Below are positions 26,405 through 35,592 of a stretch of DNA of 64,000 bases, one piece after another. The stretch is from Paraburkholderia phytofirmans PsJN. Lineage in GTDB: Bacteria; Pseudomonadota; Gammaproteobacteria; Burkholderiales; Burkholderiaceae. Position numbers and translations under genes: made by a program. The stretch lies in NCBI RefSeq assembly GCF_000020125.1, contig NC_010681.1, forward strand, positions 2,542,001 through 2,606,000. Direction: 5' to 3'. Within the stretch, counting starts at the first letter, position 1. Each line of letters begins with the position of its first letter. The notes beneath the pieces are model-generated. The model saw only the letters and a program-made list of their open reading frames with translations, ran no database searches and was not told where the DNA came from.

Positions 26405-26682
26405 CGTTGCCCGAATAGTGCGCCGAGGGCGCCGTCATGCACCATAGTGGAAATCCCCAGGCGCGGGCTGGCACGGTGTGGGAGTTGCGGGAGGGATTGG
26501 TCAATTTGGCGGCTCTCGACCGGGAAAATTTATCCGGCGGTTAGCAGCTCTAACAGCACCAGCGCCGACCTGCGGCGCAAGCCGCGGCGCCACTCTCTAC
26601 CGTCTCGGGCTGCACGCCAGACCGCGACGCGTTTTACGCAAAACCACCCGCACGCGGCGCGCCGATTGCCGGCGCCGAAGAC
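26405..26682. other. Gene-free part of the yeiE-kguE spacer
   Basis: No gene is supported. This stretch contains the extra GC-rich arm next to the terminator; otherwise I see nothing in it. Confidence 0.5.
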
Positions 26683-27600
26683 TCAGAGCTCGTCCGCGAG
26701 ACACAACGCGAGAAACTGCTCCACCACCCGCGACGGCGCGCTCGCATGCGGCACCAGAATCGACAGGCGCCGCGTGAGCGGCTCCGGGCTGAGCGACAGC
26801 AGACACAGCGCGCGGTCCTCATGGCGCATCGACATGGCCGACACAAAGCCGATGCCCATGCCCGCGCGCACCGCTTCCTTCACGCCTTCGACGCCCGCGA
26901 TCTCCAGCGCCACGCGCATCGGCACGCCGGCCCGCGCGAACGCCCGCTCGACGATCTGCCGCACGCCCGAGCCCGCCTCGCGCAACACCAGCGGATATTC
27001 GCCGAAAGCCGCGAGCCCCGCCTGGCCGCCCTGGCCCACCTCCGCCGATTGCGCCGACAGCGCCAACTCCGCCAACGGATGCGTGCGCGGCATGATCGCG
27101 ACGATCTCGTCTTCGCGCCACGAGTGCACCGCGGTGTCCGGCGGCAGATCCACGCCGACCGGCCCCTCGATCATCGCGATGTCCACCGAATCGAGCGCGC
27201 CGACGATCTCCGTGGTGTTGCCGTCCGCCGTATGCAGCGTCACGTCCGGATAGCGGCGATGGAAGTCGGCGATCAGATACGGCAGCAGGTAGCTCGCGGG
27301 CGTGGTGCTCGCCCCGATCCGCAACGTGCCCTGCTCCAGGCCGCGCAAGGCGTCGCGGTACGCATGCGCCTGCCGCCAGGTGTCGCGCAGGCGCGTGGCA
27401 TAGCTGGCGAGCTGCTCGCCCGCCGGCGTGAGCCGCACGCCGCGGCCGTCACGCTGATACAGCGGCTCGCCGAATTCGTCCTGCAACTGCCGAAGTTGAC
27501 CGGACACGGCGGGCTGCGACAAATGCAGCGCCACCGCCGCCCGGCTGATGTTGCGATGCTCGGCGACGGCAGCGAAAGTTATAAGTTGATCCGGGGTCAT
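26683..27600 (-). CDS. yeiE: LysR-family regulator (YeiE-like)
   Basis: The 305-residue protein has a CysB/CbbR-like LysR helix-turn-helix (HRNISRAAVALHLSQPAVSGQLRQLQDEFGEPLYQR) and substrate domain (LRIGASTTPASYLLPYL). It is transcribed divergently from a YeiH/UPF0324 membrane protein gene with 121 bases between starts. This is the same pairing as E. coli yeiE-yeiH, where YeiE responds to sulfite. I start at the ATG at 27600; a TTG three codons upstream is less likely. Confidence 0.85.
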   Translation of the reverse strand: MTPDQLITFAAVAEHRNISRAAVALHLSQPAVSGQLRQLQDEFGEPLYQRDGRGVRLTPAGEQLASYATRLRDTWRQAHAYRDALRGLEQGTLRIGASTTPASYLLPYLIADFHRRYPDVTLHTADGNTTEIVGALDSVDIAMIEGPVGVDLPPDTAVHSWREDEIVAIMPRTHPLAELALSAQSAEVGQGGQAGLAAFGEYPLVLREAGSGVRQIVERAFARAGVPMRVALEIAGVEGVKEAVRAGMGIGFVSAMSMRHEDRALCLLSLSPEPLTRRLSILVPHASAPSRVVEQFLALCLADEL

Positions 27601-27634
27601 GGAGGTCAAAGTATCGGCTGAGACGATACCTTAC

Positions 27635-27678
27635 ATTCTAAATCACGATTTTTCATATCGATATCTCTAATTTAGGAT
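27635..27678. promoter_or_regulatory. Inverted repeat in the yeiE-yeiH intergenic region
   Basis: ATTCTAAAT (27635-27643) and ATTTAGGAT (27670-27678) form an 8/9 inverted repeat in an AT-rich control region, with a perfect ATATCGATAT palindrome (27655-27664) between them. This is a plausible LysR binding region, since such regulators use dyads in divergent promoters. Confidence 0.5.
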
Positions 27679-27721
27679 TAGCCCCATAGAATCTTCGTCA
27701 GTTACAGAAAAGGGCTGCTCC

Positions 27722-28819
27722 ATGTCCACCGCTCATCTCACCGCCGCGAGTACCCCGCACGCCGGGTCTTCCACCCGAGGGCAGCTCAACGGCGTCCTGT
27801 TCGTCGCGCTGTTTGCCGCTGCCGTCACGCGCATCGCCGCGATTCCCGCCATTGCCGGATTGGGCTTGAGCCCGCTGATCGTCGGCATCGTCGCCGGCGC
27901 CATTTACGGCAACGCGCTGCGCGACGGCATGCCCGCCAGCTGGGCGGCTGGCGTCAATTTTTCGGCGCGCAAGTTGCTGCGCATCGCCGTGGCCTTCTTC
28001 GGGCTGCGCGTCAGCCTGCAGGAAATCGCTCAGGTCGGCGTGCCGGGCCTCGCGGAATCGGTTCTGATCGTGGTCAGCACGCTCGTGATCGGCACGTGGG
28101 CCGGCATGAAAATCATGAAGCTCGATCGCGACACCGCCTTGCTGACGGCCGCGGGCAGCGCGATCTGCGGCGCCGCCGCCGTGCTCGCCTTCGAATCGAC
28201 GCTGCAATCGAAGCCGCATAAAAGCGCGATGGCCGTAGGCAGCGTCGTGCTGTTCGGCACGCTCTCAATGTTCCTTTACCCCGTTCTCTTCAAGGCAGGC
28301 TGGCTGCATCTGGACACCGTCGGCGCGGGCCTGTTTTTCGGCGGCACGATCCACGAAGTGGCGCAGGTGGTCGGCGCGGCCAGCAACGTGAGCCCGGAAG
28401 CGACGCACATTGCCACCATCGTGAAGATGACCCGCGTGATGTTGCTGGTGCCGGTGCTGCTGGTGGTCGGCATGTGGGTGAACCGTTCGGCGCGGCGCGA
28501 TTCGGCCGCGGCCGGCGCGCAGGACGGCGCCCACGGCAGCGCGCCGCGCAAGCTGGCGATTCCCTGGTTCGCGCTCGGCTTTCTCGCCTTCGTCGTGATC
28601 AACTCGCTGCATGTGCTGCCGGAAGCCGCGACCAGCACGCTCAACACGCTGGACACCTTCGCGCTGACCATGGCCATGACCGCGCTCGGCATCGAAACGC
28701 GTATTGCGCAGATCCGTCAGGCCGGCCCCCGCGCGCTGACTACCGGTTTCATCCTGTATGTGTGGCTGATTGCCGGCGGGCTCGGAATTACATGGACTGT
28801 CCAGCACCTGTTCGGCTAA
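27722..28819 (+). CDS. yeiH: YeiH/UPF0324 family putative sulfate exporter
   Basis: The 365-residue membrane protein has about ten helices and conserved family stretches such as SPLIVGIVAGAIYGN, AGSAICGAAAVLAFE and FFGGTIHEVAQVVGAA. The UPF0324 (PSE) family is predicted to export sulfate or sulfonates. AAGGG precedes the ATG. It is divergent from the yeiE regulator and is followed by a terminator. Confidence 0.88.
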   Translation: MSTAHLTAASTPHAGSSTRGQLNGVLFVALFAAAVTRIAAIPAIAGLGLSPLIVGIVAGAIYGNALRDGMPASWAAGVNFSARKLLRIAVAFFGLRVSLQEIAQVGVPGLAESVLIVVSTLVIGTWAGMKIMKLDRDTALLTAAGSAICGAAAVLAFESTLQSKPHKSAMAVGSVVLFGTLSMFLYPVLFKAGWLHLDTVGAGLFFGGTIHEVAQVVGAASNVSPEATHIATIVKMTRVMLLVPVLLVVGMWVNRSARRDSAAAGAQDGAHGSAPRKLAIPWFALGFLAFVVINSLHVLPEAATSTLNTLDTFALTMAMTALGIETRIAQIRQAGPRALTTGFILYVWLIAGGLGITWTVQHLFG

Positions 28820-28840
28820 GCCGCCCTCGCCTTCAAACCC

Positions 28841-28861
28841 ACCCCGCCGCGCGCGGGGTTT
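28841..28861 (+). terminator. Intrinsic terminator after yeiH
   Basis: A 7-bp GC stem (ACCCCGC with GCGGGGT, 5-base loop) followed by TTTC lies 22 bases after the stop codon. Confidence 0.7.
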
Positions 28862-29015
28862 CGCGCATTCTGGAGACCCAATCTGCCCGCTCGCGCGGCA
28901 TACTGGTCGCTGGCGTTGTCAGCTCATGCAGCATGCTTATGCGGCCCGCTCCCGCGCTCCGCTTGGCGCGCCGTCTTCGCGTCTGTGTCAATGCAACCGG
29001 AATGAGGATCGATCG

Positions 29016-29753
29016 ATGAGCGTGGAACTTTACTACTGGGACGGCCTGCAAGGCCGCGGCGAATTCGTGCGGCTCGCGCTGGAAGAAGCCGGCGCCGACT
29101 ACGTGGAAGTGGCGCGCGGCGAAGCATCGGAAGGCCTCGGCACCAAGACGATGATGTCGGTGATGAAGAGCAAGGACGAGCCGTATCCGCCGTTCGCGCC
29201 GCCGTTTCTTAAAGACGGCGACCTGGTGATCGCGCAGACCGCCAACATCCTGTTCTATCTCGGCCCGCGGCTGAACCTCGCGCCCTCGGTGGAGAGCCTG
29301 CGCTATGTGGCCAACGGCCTGCAACTGACCATCGCGGACATGGTCACCGAGGCGCACGACACGCATCACCCGCTCGCCAGCGCGCTGTACTACGAAGACC
29401 AGAAAGACGCCGCCAAGGTACGCGCGCACGACTTCATCGACAACCGCATTCCGAAGTTCATGTCGTACTTCGAGCGCGTGCTCAAACAGAATCCGGCCGG
29501 CGATCAGTTCATGGTGGGCGACGCGCTCACTTACGTCGACCTGTCGATGTTCCAGCTGATCGACGGCCTCTTGTACGCGTTTCCCCGCGCACTCAAGCGT
29601 TTCGGCGAACACTACCCGCGGCTCGCCGCCCTGCACGACGCGGTGATCGAGCGACCGAACATCGCTGCGTATCTGCAGTCCGAGCGGCGCATCGAACACA
29701 ACGAGGCCTGCATCTTCCGGCACTACCCGGAACTCGACAAGGCGGCGGCTTGA
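29016..29753 (+). CDS. Glutathione S-transferase family protein
   Basis: The 245-residue protein has the thioredoxin-like N-domain (ELYYWDGLQGRGEFVRLALEEAGADY, then PPFLKDGDLVIAQTANILFYLG) with the usual cis-Pro and Gln-Thr glutathione contact. An all-helical C-domain follows with FMVGDALTYVDLSMFQLI. The first domain looks like sigma/alpha-type transferases with a Tyr at position 6-7. GAGGAT precedes the ATG at 29016. Substrate unknown. Confidence 0.88.
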   Translation: MSVELYYWDGLQGRGEFVRLALEEAGADYVEVARGEASEGLGTKTMMSVMKSKDEPYPPFAPPFLKDGDLVIAQTANILFYLGPRLNLAPSVESLRYVANGLQLTIADMVTEAHDTHHPLASALYYEDQKDAAKVRAHDFIDNRIPKFMSYFERVLKQNPAGDQFMVGDALTYVDLSMFQLIDGLLYAFPRALKRFGEHYPRLAALHDAVIERPNIAAYLQSERRIEHNEACIFRHYPELDKAAA

Positions 29754-29787
29754 GCTGCGCCTTCTTCCCGCGTTCGCTCGACGTTTC

Positions 29788-29811
29788 GCGCCCGCCGTCC
29801 AAAGCGGGCGC
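29788..29811. terminator. Hairpin between the GST and ClC genes
   Basis: An 8-bp perfect stem (GCGCCCGC with GCGGGCGC, 8-base loop) lies 35 bases after the transferase stop. No good U-tract follows, so termination is likely but not certain. Confidence 0.5.
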
Positions 29812-29823
29812 GATGCTGTTACC

Positions 29824-31599
29824 GTGCGCGCTGTTCAACCTACTTTCACGACCCGTACCGTCGACGTGCTTTCATTCCTGCTGAAGCTGCGCACCCGCGC
29901 CCAAAATCTGTTCCGTCTCTCCGACGCCCACACGATGCTGATCTGGTCGGTCGTAGTCGGCGTCGCGGGCGCCTTCGCGACCATTGCCTTTCGCGAAGCC
30001 ATCGCGCTGCTGCAATTCGCGATCGTCGGCAAGTCCGGCAGTTTCGTCGAAATGGCGCGCGGCCTGCCGTGGACCGTGAGGATCTGGCTGCCCGCGGCAG
30101 GCGGCCTGATCGCAGGCTTCCTTCTGCTGATCGCGCGGCGTTACGAGGACAAATGCAATCACATCGACTACATGGAAGCGGTCGCGATCGGCGACGGCGT
30201 GGTGCCGGTCAAGCTGAGCATGTGGCGCAGCGTGTCGTCGCTGTTCACGATTTCGAGCGGCGGGTCGATTGGCCGCGAAGGTCCGATGGTGCAACTCGCG
30301 GCGCTCGCCGGTTCGCTGATCGGACGCTGGGTGCATTTCGATCCGCCGCGGCTGCGCCTGCTGGTGGCCTGCGGCGCGGCGGCCGGGATCACCTCCGCGT
30401 ACAGCGCGCCGATCGCGGGCGCGTTTTTCGTCACCGAGATCGTGCTCGGCTCGATCGCGATGGAGAGCTTCGGGCCCGTGGTGGTGTCGGCGGTGGTCGC
30501 CAACATCACGATGCGTGAATTCGCCGGCTACAAGCCGCCGTACGAAATGCCGGTGTTTCCGCCGGTGGCCGGCCTGGAGGTGCTGCTGTTCGTCGCGCTC
30601 GGCGCGCTGTGCGGCGCGGCCGCGCCGCAGTTTCTGCGGCTCCTCGACCTGTCGAAGCAAAGCTTTCGCAAGTTGCCGGTGCCGCTGCCCGTGAGGCTCG
30701 CGCTCGGCGGCCTGGTGGTCGGCATTCTGTCGGTCTGGACGCCCGAGGTGTGGGGCAACGGCTACAGCGTCGTCAACGCGATCCTGCATTCGCCGTGGAC
30801 GTGGACCGCGCTCGTCCTCGTGCTGGTGTTCAAGATCGTCGCCACGGCGGCTACGGCGGGCTCCGGCGCGGTCGGCGGGGTGTTCACGCCGACGCTGTTC
30901 GTCGGCGCGGTAGTCGGCTCGCTGTTCGGCCAGGGCATGCACGCGCTGTGGCCGCACGGCACGTCGGCACCGTTCGCGTACGCGATGGTCGGCATGGGCG
31001 CGTTTCTGGCGGGCGCGACCCAGGCGCCGCTGATGGCGATCCTGATGATCTTCGAGATGACGCTCAGCTATCAGGTCGTGCTGCCGCTGATGCTCTCGTG
31101 CGTGGTCGCCTATTTCGTGTCGCGCGCGATCGGCAAGAACTCCATGTACGAAATCACGCTGCGCCGCAATCACGAGGAACAGGAGCGCTCGCGACTGCGC
31201 GCCACGCAGATGCGCGAGCTGATCCGCCCCGCCGAAACCGTCGTGCCGCCCAACGCCACCGTGCACGACATGACACGCGTGTTCCTCGAATATCCGGTGA
31301 AGTATCTCTACGTGGCGAACGAGTCCGGCGCGTTTCTGGGCGTCGTCGCTTTGAAGGACATCACGTCGGATCTGCTCGACGGCAGCGACACCTCCGCGAA
31401 GACCGCGGCGAACTATTTGCAGCCGCATTTCGACGTGCTCACGCCGGACATGCCGCTCGGCGTCGCCTTGCAGCACTTTCTCGCGTTTCAGGGCGAGCGC
31501 CTGCCGGTGGTCGAGAGCGCCGCGCACCCCACGCTCGCCGGCGTGGTCTACAAAACCTCGCTGCTCGACGCCTATTTCCGCATGAATCCGACGCGTTAG
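29824..31599 (+). CDS. ClC-family chloride channel/transporter with CBS domains
   Basis: The 591-residue protein has the ClC core with the selectivity motif GGSIGREGP (gating Glu at residue 152), the second motif GAVGGVFTPTLFVG and the C-terminal membrane bundle. Two cytoplasmic CBS domains follow from about residue 460 (VVPPNATVHDMTRVFLEYPVKY and HFDVLTPDMPLGVALQHFL). The retained gating Glu suggests a Cl-/H+ antiporter. The start is uncertain: GTG at 29824 gives the longest frame, and a GTG at VLSFLLKL about 14 codons later is possible. Neither has a clear ribosome site. Confidence 0.9.
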   Translation: MRAVQPTFTTRTVDVLSFLLKLRTRAQNLFRLSDAHTMLIWSVVVGVAGAFATIAFREAIALLQFAIVGKSGSFVEMARGLPWTVRIWLPAAGGLIAGFLLLIARRYEDKCNHIDYMEAVAIGDGVVPVKLSMWRSVSSLFTISSGGSIGREGPMVQLAALAGSLIGRWVHFDPPRLRLLVACGAAAGITSAYSAPIAGAFFVTEIVLGSIAMESFGPVVVSAVVANITMREFAGYKPPYEMPVFPPVAGLEVLLFVALGALCGAAAPQFLRLLDLSKQSFRKLPVPLPVRLALGGLVVGILSVWTPEVWGNGYSVVNAILHSPWTWTALVLVLVFKIVATAATAGSGAVGGVFTPTLFVGAVVGSLFGQGMHALWPHGTSAPFAYAMVGMGAFLAGATQAPLMAILMIFEMTLSYQVVLPLMLSCVVAYFVSRAIGKNSMYEITLRRNHEEQERSRLRATQMRELIRPAETVVPPNATVHDMTRVFLEYPVKYLYVANESGAFLGVVALKDITSDLLDGSDTSAKTAANYLQPHFDVLTPDMPLGVALQHFLAFQGERLPVVESAAHPTLAGVVYKTSLLDAYFRMNPTR

Positions 31600-31763
31600 G
31601 CGCCACGCTCAATTCGCCTCCAGGCCGAGCCCGCGGTCTGTTTGGGGCCCGTGCAAAGCGCGGCAAATTCTCTACAATGGACAGACCGCTGCGGGTTACG
31701 CCGACAGCGCGCGTTACGCCAGAACGGGCGCACCGAGACGCCCGTCCTTCGATCGGAGCGAAG

Positions 31764-33101
31764 ATGAGCGAACCGTCCCTCGATGCCGTGCGCCGCGACC
31801 AGGCAGGCTGGATTTTCCTGCATATCGAGGGCGAACCGTACGATCGCGGCGAGCAACACGGCCAGTTGCTCGCCAATGAAATCCGCAACGCGATCCACAC
31901 CGCCCGCTACCTCGCGAAATGGGACACCGGCGAAGATTTCGACACCTTCGTCAACGCCGCGGTCTCGCAGTTCGCCAACAAACTCGACACCGAATTCGCC
32001 GACGAAATCCAGGGCATCGCCGACGGCGCGAAGCTGCCGTTCGCCGAAGTGCTGGCGTGGAACGGCTACATGGATCTGCTGCAAAGCTGGTGGCCGGCCC
32101 ACGCGTCGCAGAAGCAGCCGAACCTCGGCGTGAAGCCGTGGCGCGGACGGCGCGGCCACCACTGCAGCGCGTTCATCGCCACCGGCCGCGCAACGCGCGA
32201 CGGCCGCATCGTGATGGCGCACAACTCATGGGATCGCTACGCTGCCGGCGACGCGTTCAACGTGATCTTCGACATCGTGCCCGACGAGGGCAACCGCATC
32301 CTCATGCAAGGCTTGCCCGGCTGCATTTCCAGTCTCACGGATTTCTGGGTCACTGCCGCCGGGTTGATGGTGACGGAAACCACCATCTCCAACTTCGCGG
32401 GCTACAACGCAGCGGGCGCGCCCGAGTTCTACCGCTCGCGGCGCGCGTCGCAGTACGCGAACAGCATCGGCGAATGGTGCGAAATGTTTGCGATCGCCAA
32501 TAACGGCGGCTATGCGAACAGCTGGTTGCTGGGCGACGCCAAGACCGGCGAGATCGCGCGCTACGAACTCGGCCTGCACTTCTCCGGTTTCGAGAGCACC
32601 AAAGACGGTTTTTATAGCGGCTATAACACCGCCACCGACCTGAAGATCCGCAACCAGGAATGCCTCGGCGAAGGCGAAGACTATACGGACGTGCGCAAGA
32701 ACGGCGCGCGGCGCCTGCGCTTCATGCAGCTCGAGGAAATGCATCGCGGCAAGATCGACGTGGAACTGGCCAAGGAGATGATCGCGGATCATCACGACGT
32801 CTATCTCGACCGTAACGACAACCCATGCTCGCGCACCATCTGCGGGCATCTGGAACTGGACGACGCGCGCTTCGGCGGTACCGATCACGGGCCGTTCAAT
32901 CCGTGGGGTGCCAACGACGGCAAAGTGGTCGACAGTGAAATGGCGCGCGAGATGGCGTTCAGCGCACGCTGGGGCCACCCTTGCGGGCGGCCGTTCGACG
33001 CGCAGGCGTTCATGAAGCGGCATCCGCAGTGGAACTGGCTGAACGGCTATATGCGCGATCGGCCTTCGTGGCCATGGACGCGCTTCGACGTGCTGCGTTG
33101 A
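31764..33101 (+). CDS. C45-type autoproteolytic hydrolase / phospholipase-B-like protein
   Basis: The 445-residue protein resembles Ntn hydrolases of the C45 acyltransferase and phospholipase-B-like group. The putative nucleophile is Cys134 in GHHCSAFIATGRATRDGRIVMAHNSWD, which would become the new N-terminus after self-cleavage. Further conserved stretches are SWLLGDAKTGEIARYELG and DGFYSGYNTATDLKIRN. It lacks a signal peptide, unlike eukaryotic phospholipase-B-like proteins. The start at 31764 has CGGAG upstream. Substrate (an amide or ester) is unknown, and its neighbours give no hint. Confidence 0.78.
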   Translation: MSEPSLDAVRRDQAGWIFLHIEGEPYDRGEQHGQLLANEIRNAIHTARYLAKWDTGEDFDTFVNAAVSQFANKLDTEFADEIQGIADGAKLPFAEVLAWNGYMDLLQSWWPAHASQKQPNLGVKPWRGRRGHHCSAFIATGRATRDGRIVMAHNSWDRYAAGDAFNVIFDIVPDEGNRILMQGLPGCISSLTDFWVTAAGLMVTETTISNFAGYNAAGAPEFYRSRRASQYANSIGEWCEMFAIANNGGYANSWLLGDAKTGEIARYELGLHFSGFESTKDGFYSGYNTATDLKIRNQECLGEGEDYTDVRKNGARRLRFMQLEEMHRGKIDVELAKEMIADHHDVYLDRNDNPCSRTICGHLELDDARFGGTDHGPFNPWGANDGKVVDSEMAREMAFSARWGHPCGRPFDAQAFMKRHPQWNWLNGYMRDRPSWPWTRFDVLR

Positions 33102-33378
33102 AGCGCACCTGCCGCACTGCAACATCGCCGGCGCACGACCGTTCGCAATGACGCTGCTGCGCTGTTGCCGCGTTTCTGCCATCATCTGAAATCGACAATA
33201 CGGTTTTGCCGCAAACATGCGCGCTCAGAAGAATTTGCGCGCATAAGATGGAAGATGCGTGTTAGCGGCCGGTCGCAATACCTCGGCCCCACCGCGCGGA
33301 GCATGCGCCGTCCTTTCGACGCGGGGACGGCACAGCGCTTGCTCAACTGTCAGCGCCGCATGAGCTTAGGAGGTCGGG

Positions 33379-33630
33379 ATGAAAACCTCGACACTGTTGA
33401 CCATGGTGACCCTGTCAGCCTCGTGTTTCGCCGCGCCGGTTCACACCGCACCGGACAGCACGAACGCCAATAGTCTCGCCGAACGTGCCAACGCAGCACC
33501 CGTCGCCCCGGCGGCGCCGGATGTTGCCGCCACGGACAATAGTCCGCAACAATGGCAACATATCGCGCTGCCCAAGTCGCGGCATCTCGATCGAAGCTTC
33601 AGCGGGCAGAACGAGCATTTGCAGACCTGA
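33379..33630 (+). CDS. Small exported protein of unknown function
   Basis: The 83-residue precursor has a plausible signal peptide (MKTSTLLTMVTLSASCFAAP) and a short, Ala/Pro/Asn-rich mature part ending in a basic segment. A very good ribosome site (AGGAGG) precedes the ATG, which is the main argument that it is real. No family is recognised. Confidence 0.6.
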   Translation: MKTSTLLTMVTLSASCFAAPVHTAPDSTNANSLAERANAAPVAPAAPDVAATDNSPQQWQHIALPKSRHLDRSFSGQNEHLQT

Positions 33631-33830
33631 CGCCGGCATGTACGCAAGTGCGCGCCGCTTGTACGCCTGAGACTTCGCAGCCCTGCATCGGCGACGATGG
33701 CGAGCGCGCCTGTGCACTTTCTCAAGCGGAATGCGGCGAACAACGCGGCCTCCGACGTTTCGCTCAGCGGCAATTCAGCGGCAACACCCACGTCCTCATC
33801 ACCTCCAACCGTAATAACAGGAGCGTTTGC

Positions 33831-34061
33831 ATGACCGCATCGGCTATTCCCGGCGAATCGATCGACCTGCAGATCAGCGATCTTCTGAGCGAAGTCCAGT
33901 TTCCGACCTACAAGGACGCGCTAGTCGACGCCGCGCGCGAAGCCGGCGCGAGCAACGAAGTACTGTCGATGCTCGACGGCCTGCCAGAACAGGATTACGC
34001 CGACGTGGCCTCCGTGACGCGCTACATCAGCGGCAATTTCGGCCCGGGGCTCGGCGGATGA
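33831..34061 (+). CDS. DUF2795 domain protein
   Basis: The 76-residue acidic protein matches the small DUF2795 family (LLSEVQFPTYKDALVDAARE, then LPEQDYADVASVTRYIS). The family is of unknown role and common in soil bacteria. CAGGAG precedes the ATG at 33831. Its stop overlaps the start of the AraC gene (ATGA), so the two are translationally coupled. Confidence 0.82.
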   Translation: MTASAIPGESIDLQISDLLSEVQFPTYKDALVDAAREAGASNEVLSMLDGLPEQDYADVASVTRYISGNFGPGLGG

Positions 34062-34960
34062 GCGGAGAACCGGCTCCGTCGCTGCCGCGTTCCCAGCCGT
34101 TTTCCCCTTCGCACACGCTGTCGTCTGCCCAGAACAAGCGCGGTTCCGACTGGATCTATCGCTCGCCGCAAACGGGCGGCGCGAGCGGCATCGAACGGAT
34201 CGAGGCGTTCTTTCATCAGGCCGGCTACGCGATGCATCGCCACGATACTTATGCGATCGGCCGTACGCTGTCCGGCGTGCAGAGTTTTCGCTATCGCGGC
34301 AGCACCCGCAACAGCTTGCCGGGCGGCACGATGGTGCTGCATCCCGACGAACCGCACGACGGCCAGGCCGGCACCGGCGACGGTTTCCACTACCGCATGA
34401 TCTATGTCGATCCGGCGTTGTTCCAGCAGGCGCTCGGCGGCAAGCCGCTGCCGTTTCTGGAAGGCGGGCTGTCGAACGATCCGCGCCTGTTCGCCGCCAC
34501 GCAAAGCCTGCTGCGCGCGATGGACAGCGCTATCGATCCGCTCGAACAGGACAGCGCGCTCTACGATCTGGCCGTCGCGCTCGACACCGTGGCAGGCGCA
34601 CCGGATACACCGCGTCCGGTGGATTACCGCGCGTCGACGCTGGCGCGAGACTACCTGCTGGCGTCGCTCGATCGCGCCGTCACGCTCGATGAACTCGCTG
34701 CCGCGGCGGGCCGCGACCGTTGGAGTCTGTCGCGGGATTTTCGCGCACTGTTCGGCACCAGCCCGCATCGCTATCTGACCATGCGGCGACTCGATCTCGT
34801 GCGGCAACTGGTGCTCAAGGGCGTGTCGCTCGCCGACGCCTCGGCGGCGAGCGGCTTCGCCGATCAGAGCCACATGACGCGGCACTTCAAGCACGCCTGG
34901 GGCGTCGCACCAGCGCAGTGGCTGAAGATGCTCGGCTCGCCTTCGGCCGGCGCGCGCTGA
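34058..34960 (+). CDS. AraC-family transcriptional regulator
   Basis: The 300-residue protein has an N-terminal cupin-like ligand domain (HRHDTYAIGRTLSGVQSFRYRG and HPDEPHDGQAG). Its C-terminal double helix-turn-helix is of AraC type (LDELAAAAGRDRWSLSRDFRALFGTSPHRYLTMRRLD and ADASAASGFADQSHMTRHFKHAWGVAP). The start at 34058 overlaps the DUF2795 stop by 4 bases. The ligand and targets are unknown. Confidence 0.9.
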   Translation: MSGEPAPSLPRSQPFSPSHTLSSAQNKRGSDWIYRSPQTGGASGIERIEAFFHQAGYAMHRHDTYAIGRTLSGVQSFRYRGSTRNSLPGGTMVLHPDEPHDGQAGTGDGFHYRMIYVDPALFQQALGGKPLPFLEGGLSNDPRLFAATQSLLRAMDSAIDPLEQDSALYDLAVALDTVAGAPDTPRPVDYRASTLARDYLLASLDRAVTLDELAAAAGRDRWSLSRDFRALFGTSPHRYLTMRRLDLVRQLVLKGVSLADASAASGFADQSHMTRHFKHAWGVAPAQWLKMLGSPSAGAR

Positions 34961-35075
34961 GCGAACGCGCGCCTGAACGCGCCGCGCCGGAGAAGCGCGC
35001 ACAAACGTTCAAGACCCGCATCCCGCTTGCGCCGTACGCTCCTGCCTGACACAACCGCTCAGGAGGAGCACTGCG

Positions 35076-35465
35076 ATGTCCGACGCTCAGGTCACTCAAC
35101 GGCCGTATCAGGCCATTAATTTCGCGCAGAAACTGGGGCTCTTCAACGACCAGTGGCAAGCACGCGTGGTCGCCGAAATGAACGACTATCAGTTCAAGCT
35201 CGTGCGAATCGAAGGGGACTTCATCTGGCACGAGCACGCCGACACCGATGAGACGTTCATCGTGCTGGAGGGGCAATTGCGCATCGACATGCGCGATGGT
35301 TTCGTGCTGATTTCAGCGGGGGAAATGTTCGTGGTGCCGAAGGGCATCGAGCACAAGCCGTACGCCGAACGTGAAGTGAAGCTGCTGCTGATCGAGCCGC
35401 GCGGCGTGAAGAATACCGGCGAGGAAATCAGCGAACGGACGGCGGCGAACGACGTCTGGATTTGA
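35076..35465 (+). CDS. Cupin domain protein
   Basis: The 129-residue single-domain cupin has the two metal-binding motifs, HEHADTDETFIVLEGQL (first) and GEMFVVPKGIEHKP (second). Such small cupins may be isomerases, dioxygenases or binding proteins. AGGAGGAGC precedes the ATG. It follows the AraC gene on the same strand by 115 bases. Confidence 0.88.
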   Translation: MSDAQVTQRPYQAINFAQKLGLFNDQWQARVVAEMNDYQFKLVRIEGDFIWHEHADTDETFIVLEGQLRIDMRDGFVLISAGEMFVVPKGIEHKPYAEREVKLLLIEPRGVKNTGEEISERTAANDVWI

Positions 35466-35592
35466 GTGAGTTGAGTTGCCGGCGCGGCTTTGCGGCCGTG
35501 CCTGAAGGCGAAGCGCGTCACGTGGAAACGGACCGCAAAGAGCACGTTCCAACGCCGCGCTTTCCCGCTTCGATATCCGCTCGCACCCGCCA

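Noticed and set aside
30609..31700. Upstream extension of the C45 hydrolase frame through the ClC gene
   Set aside because: The extension overlaps the ClC coding region in another frame and is Arg-rich. The ATG at 31764 has a ribosome site and starts protein-like sequence.
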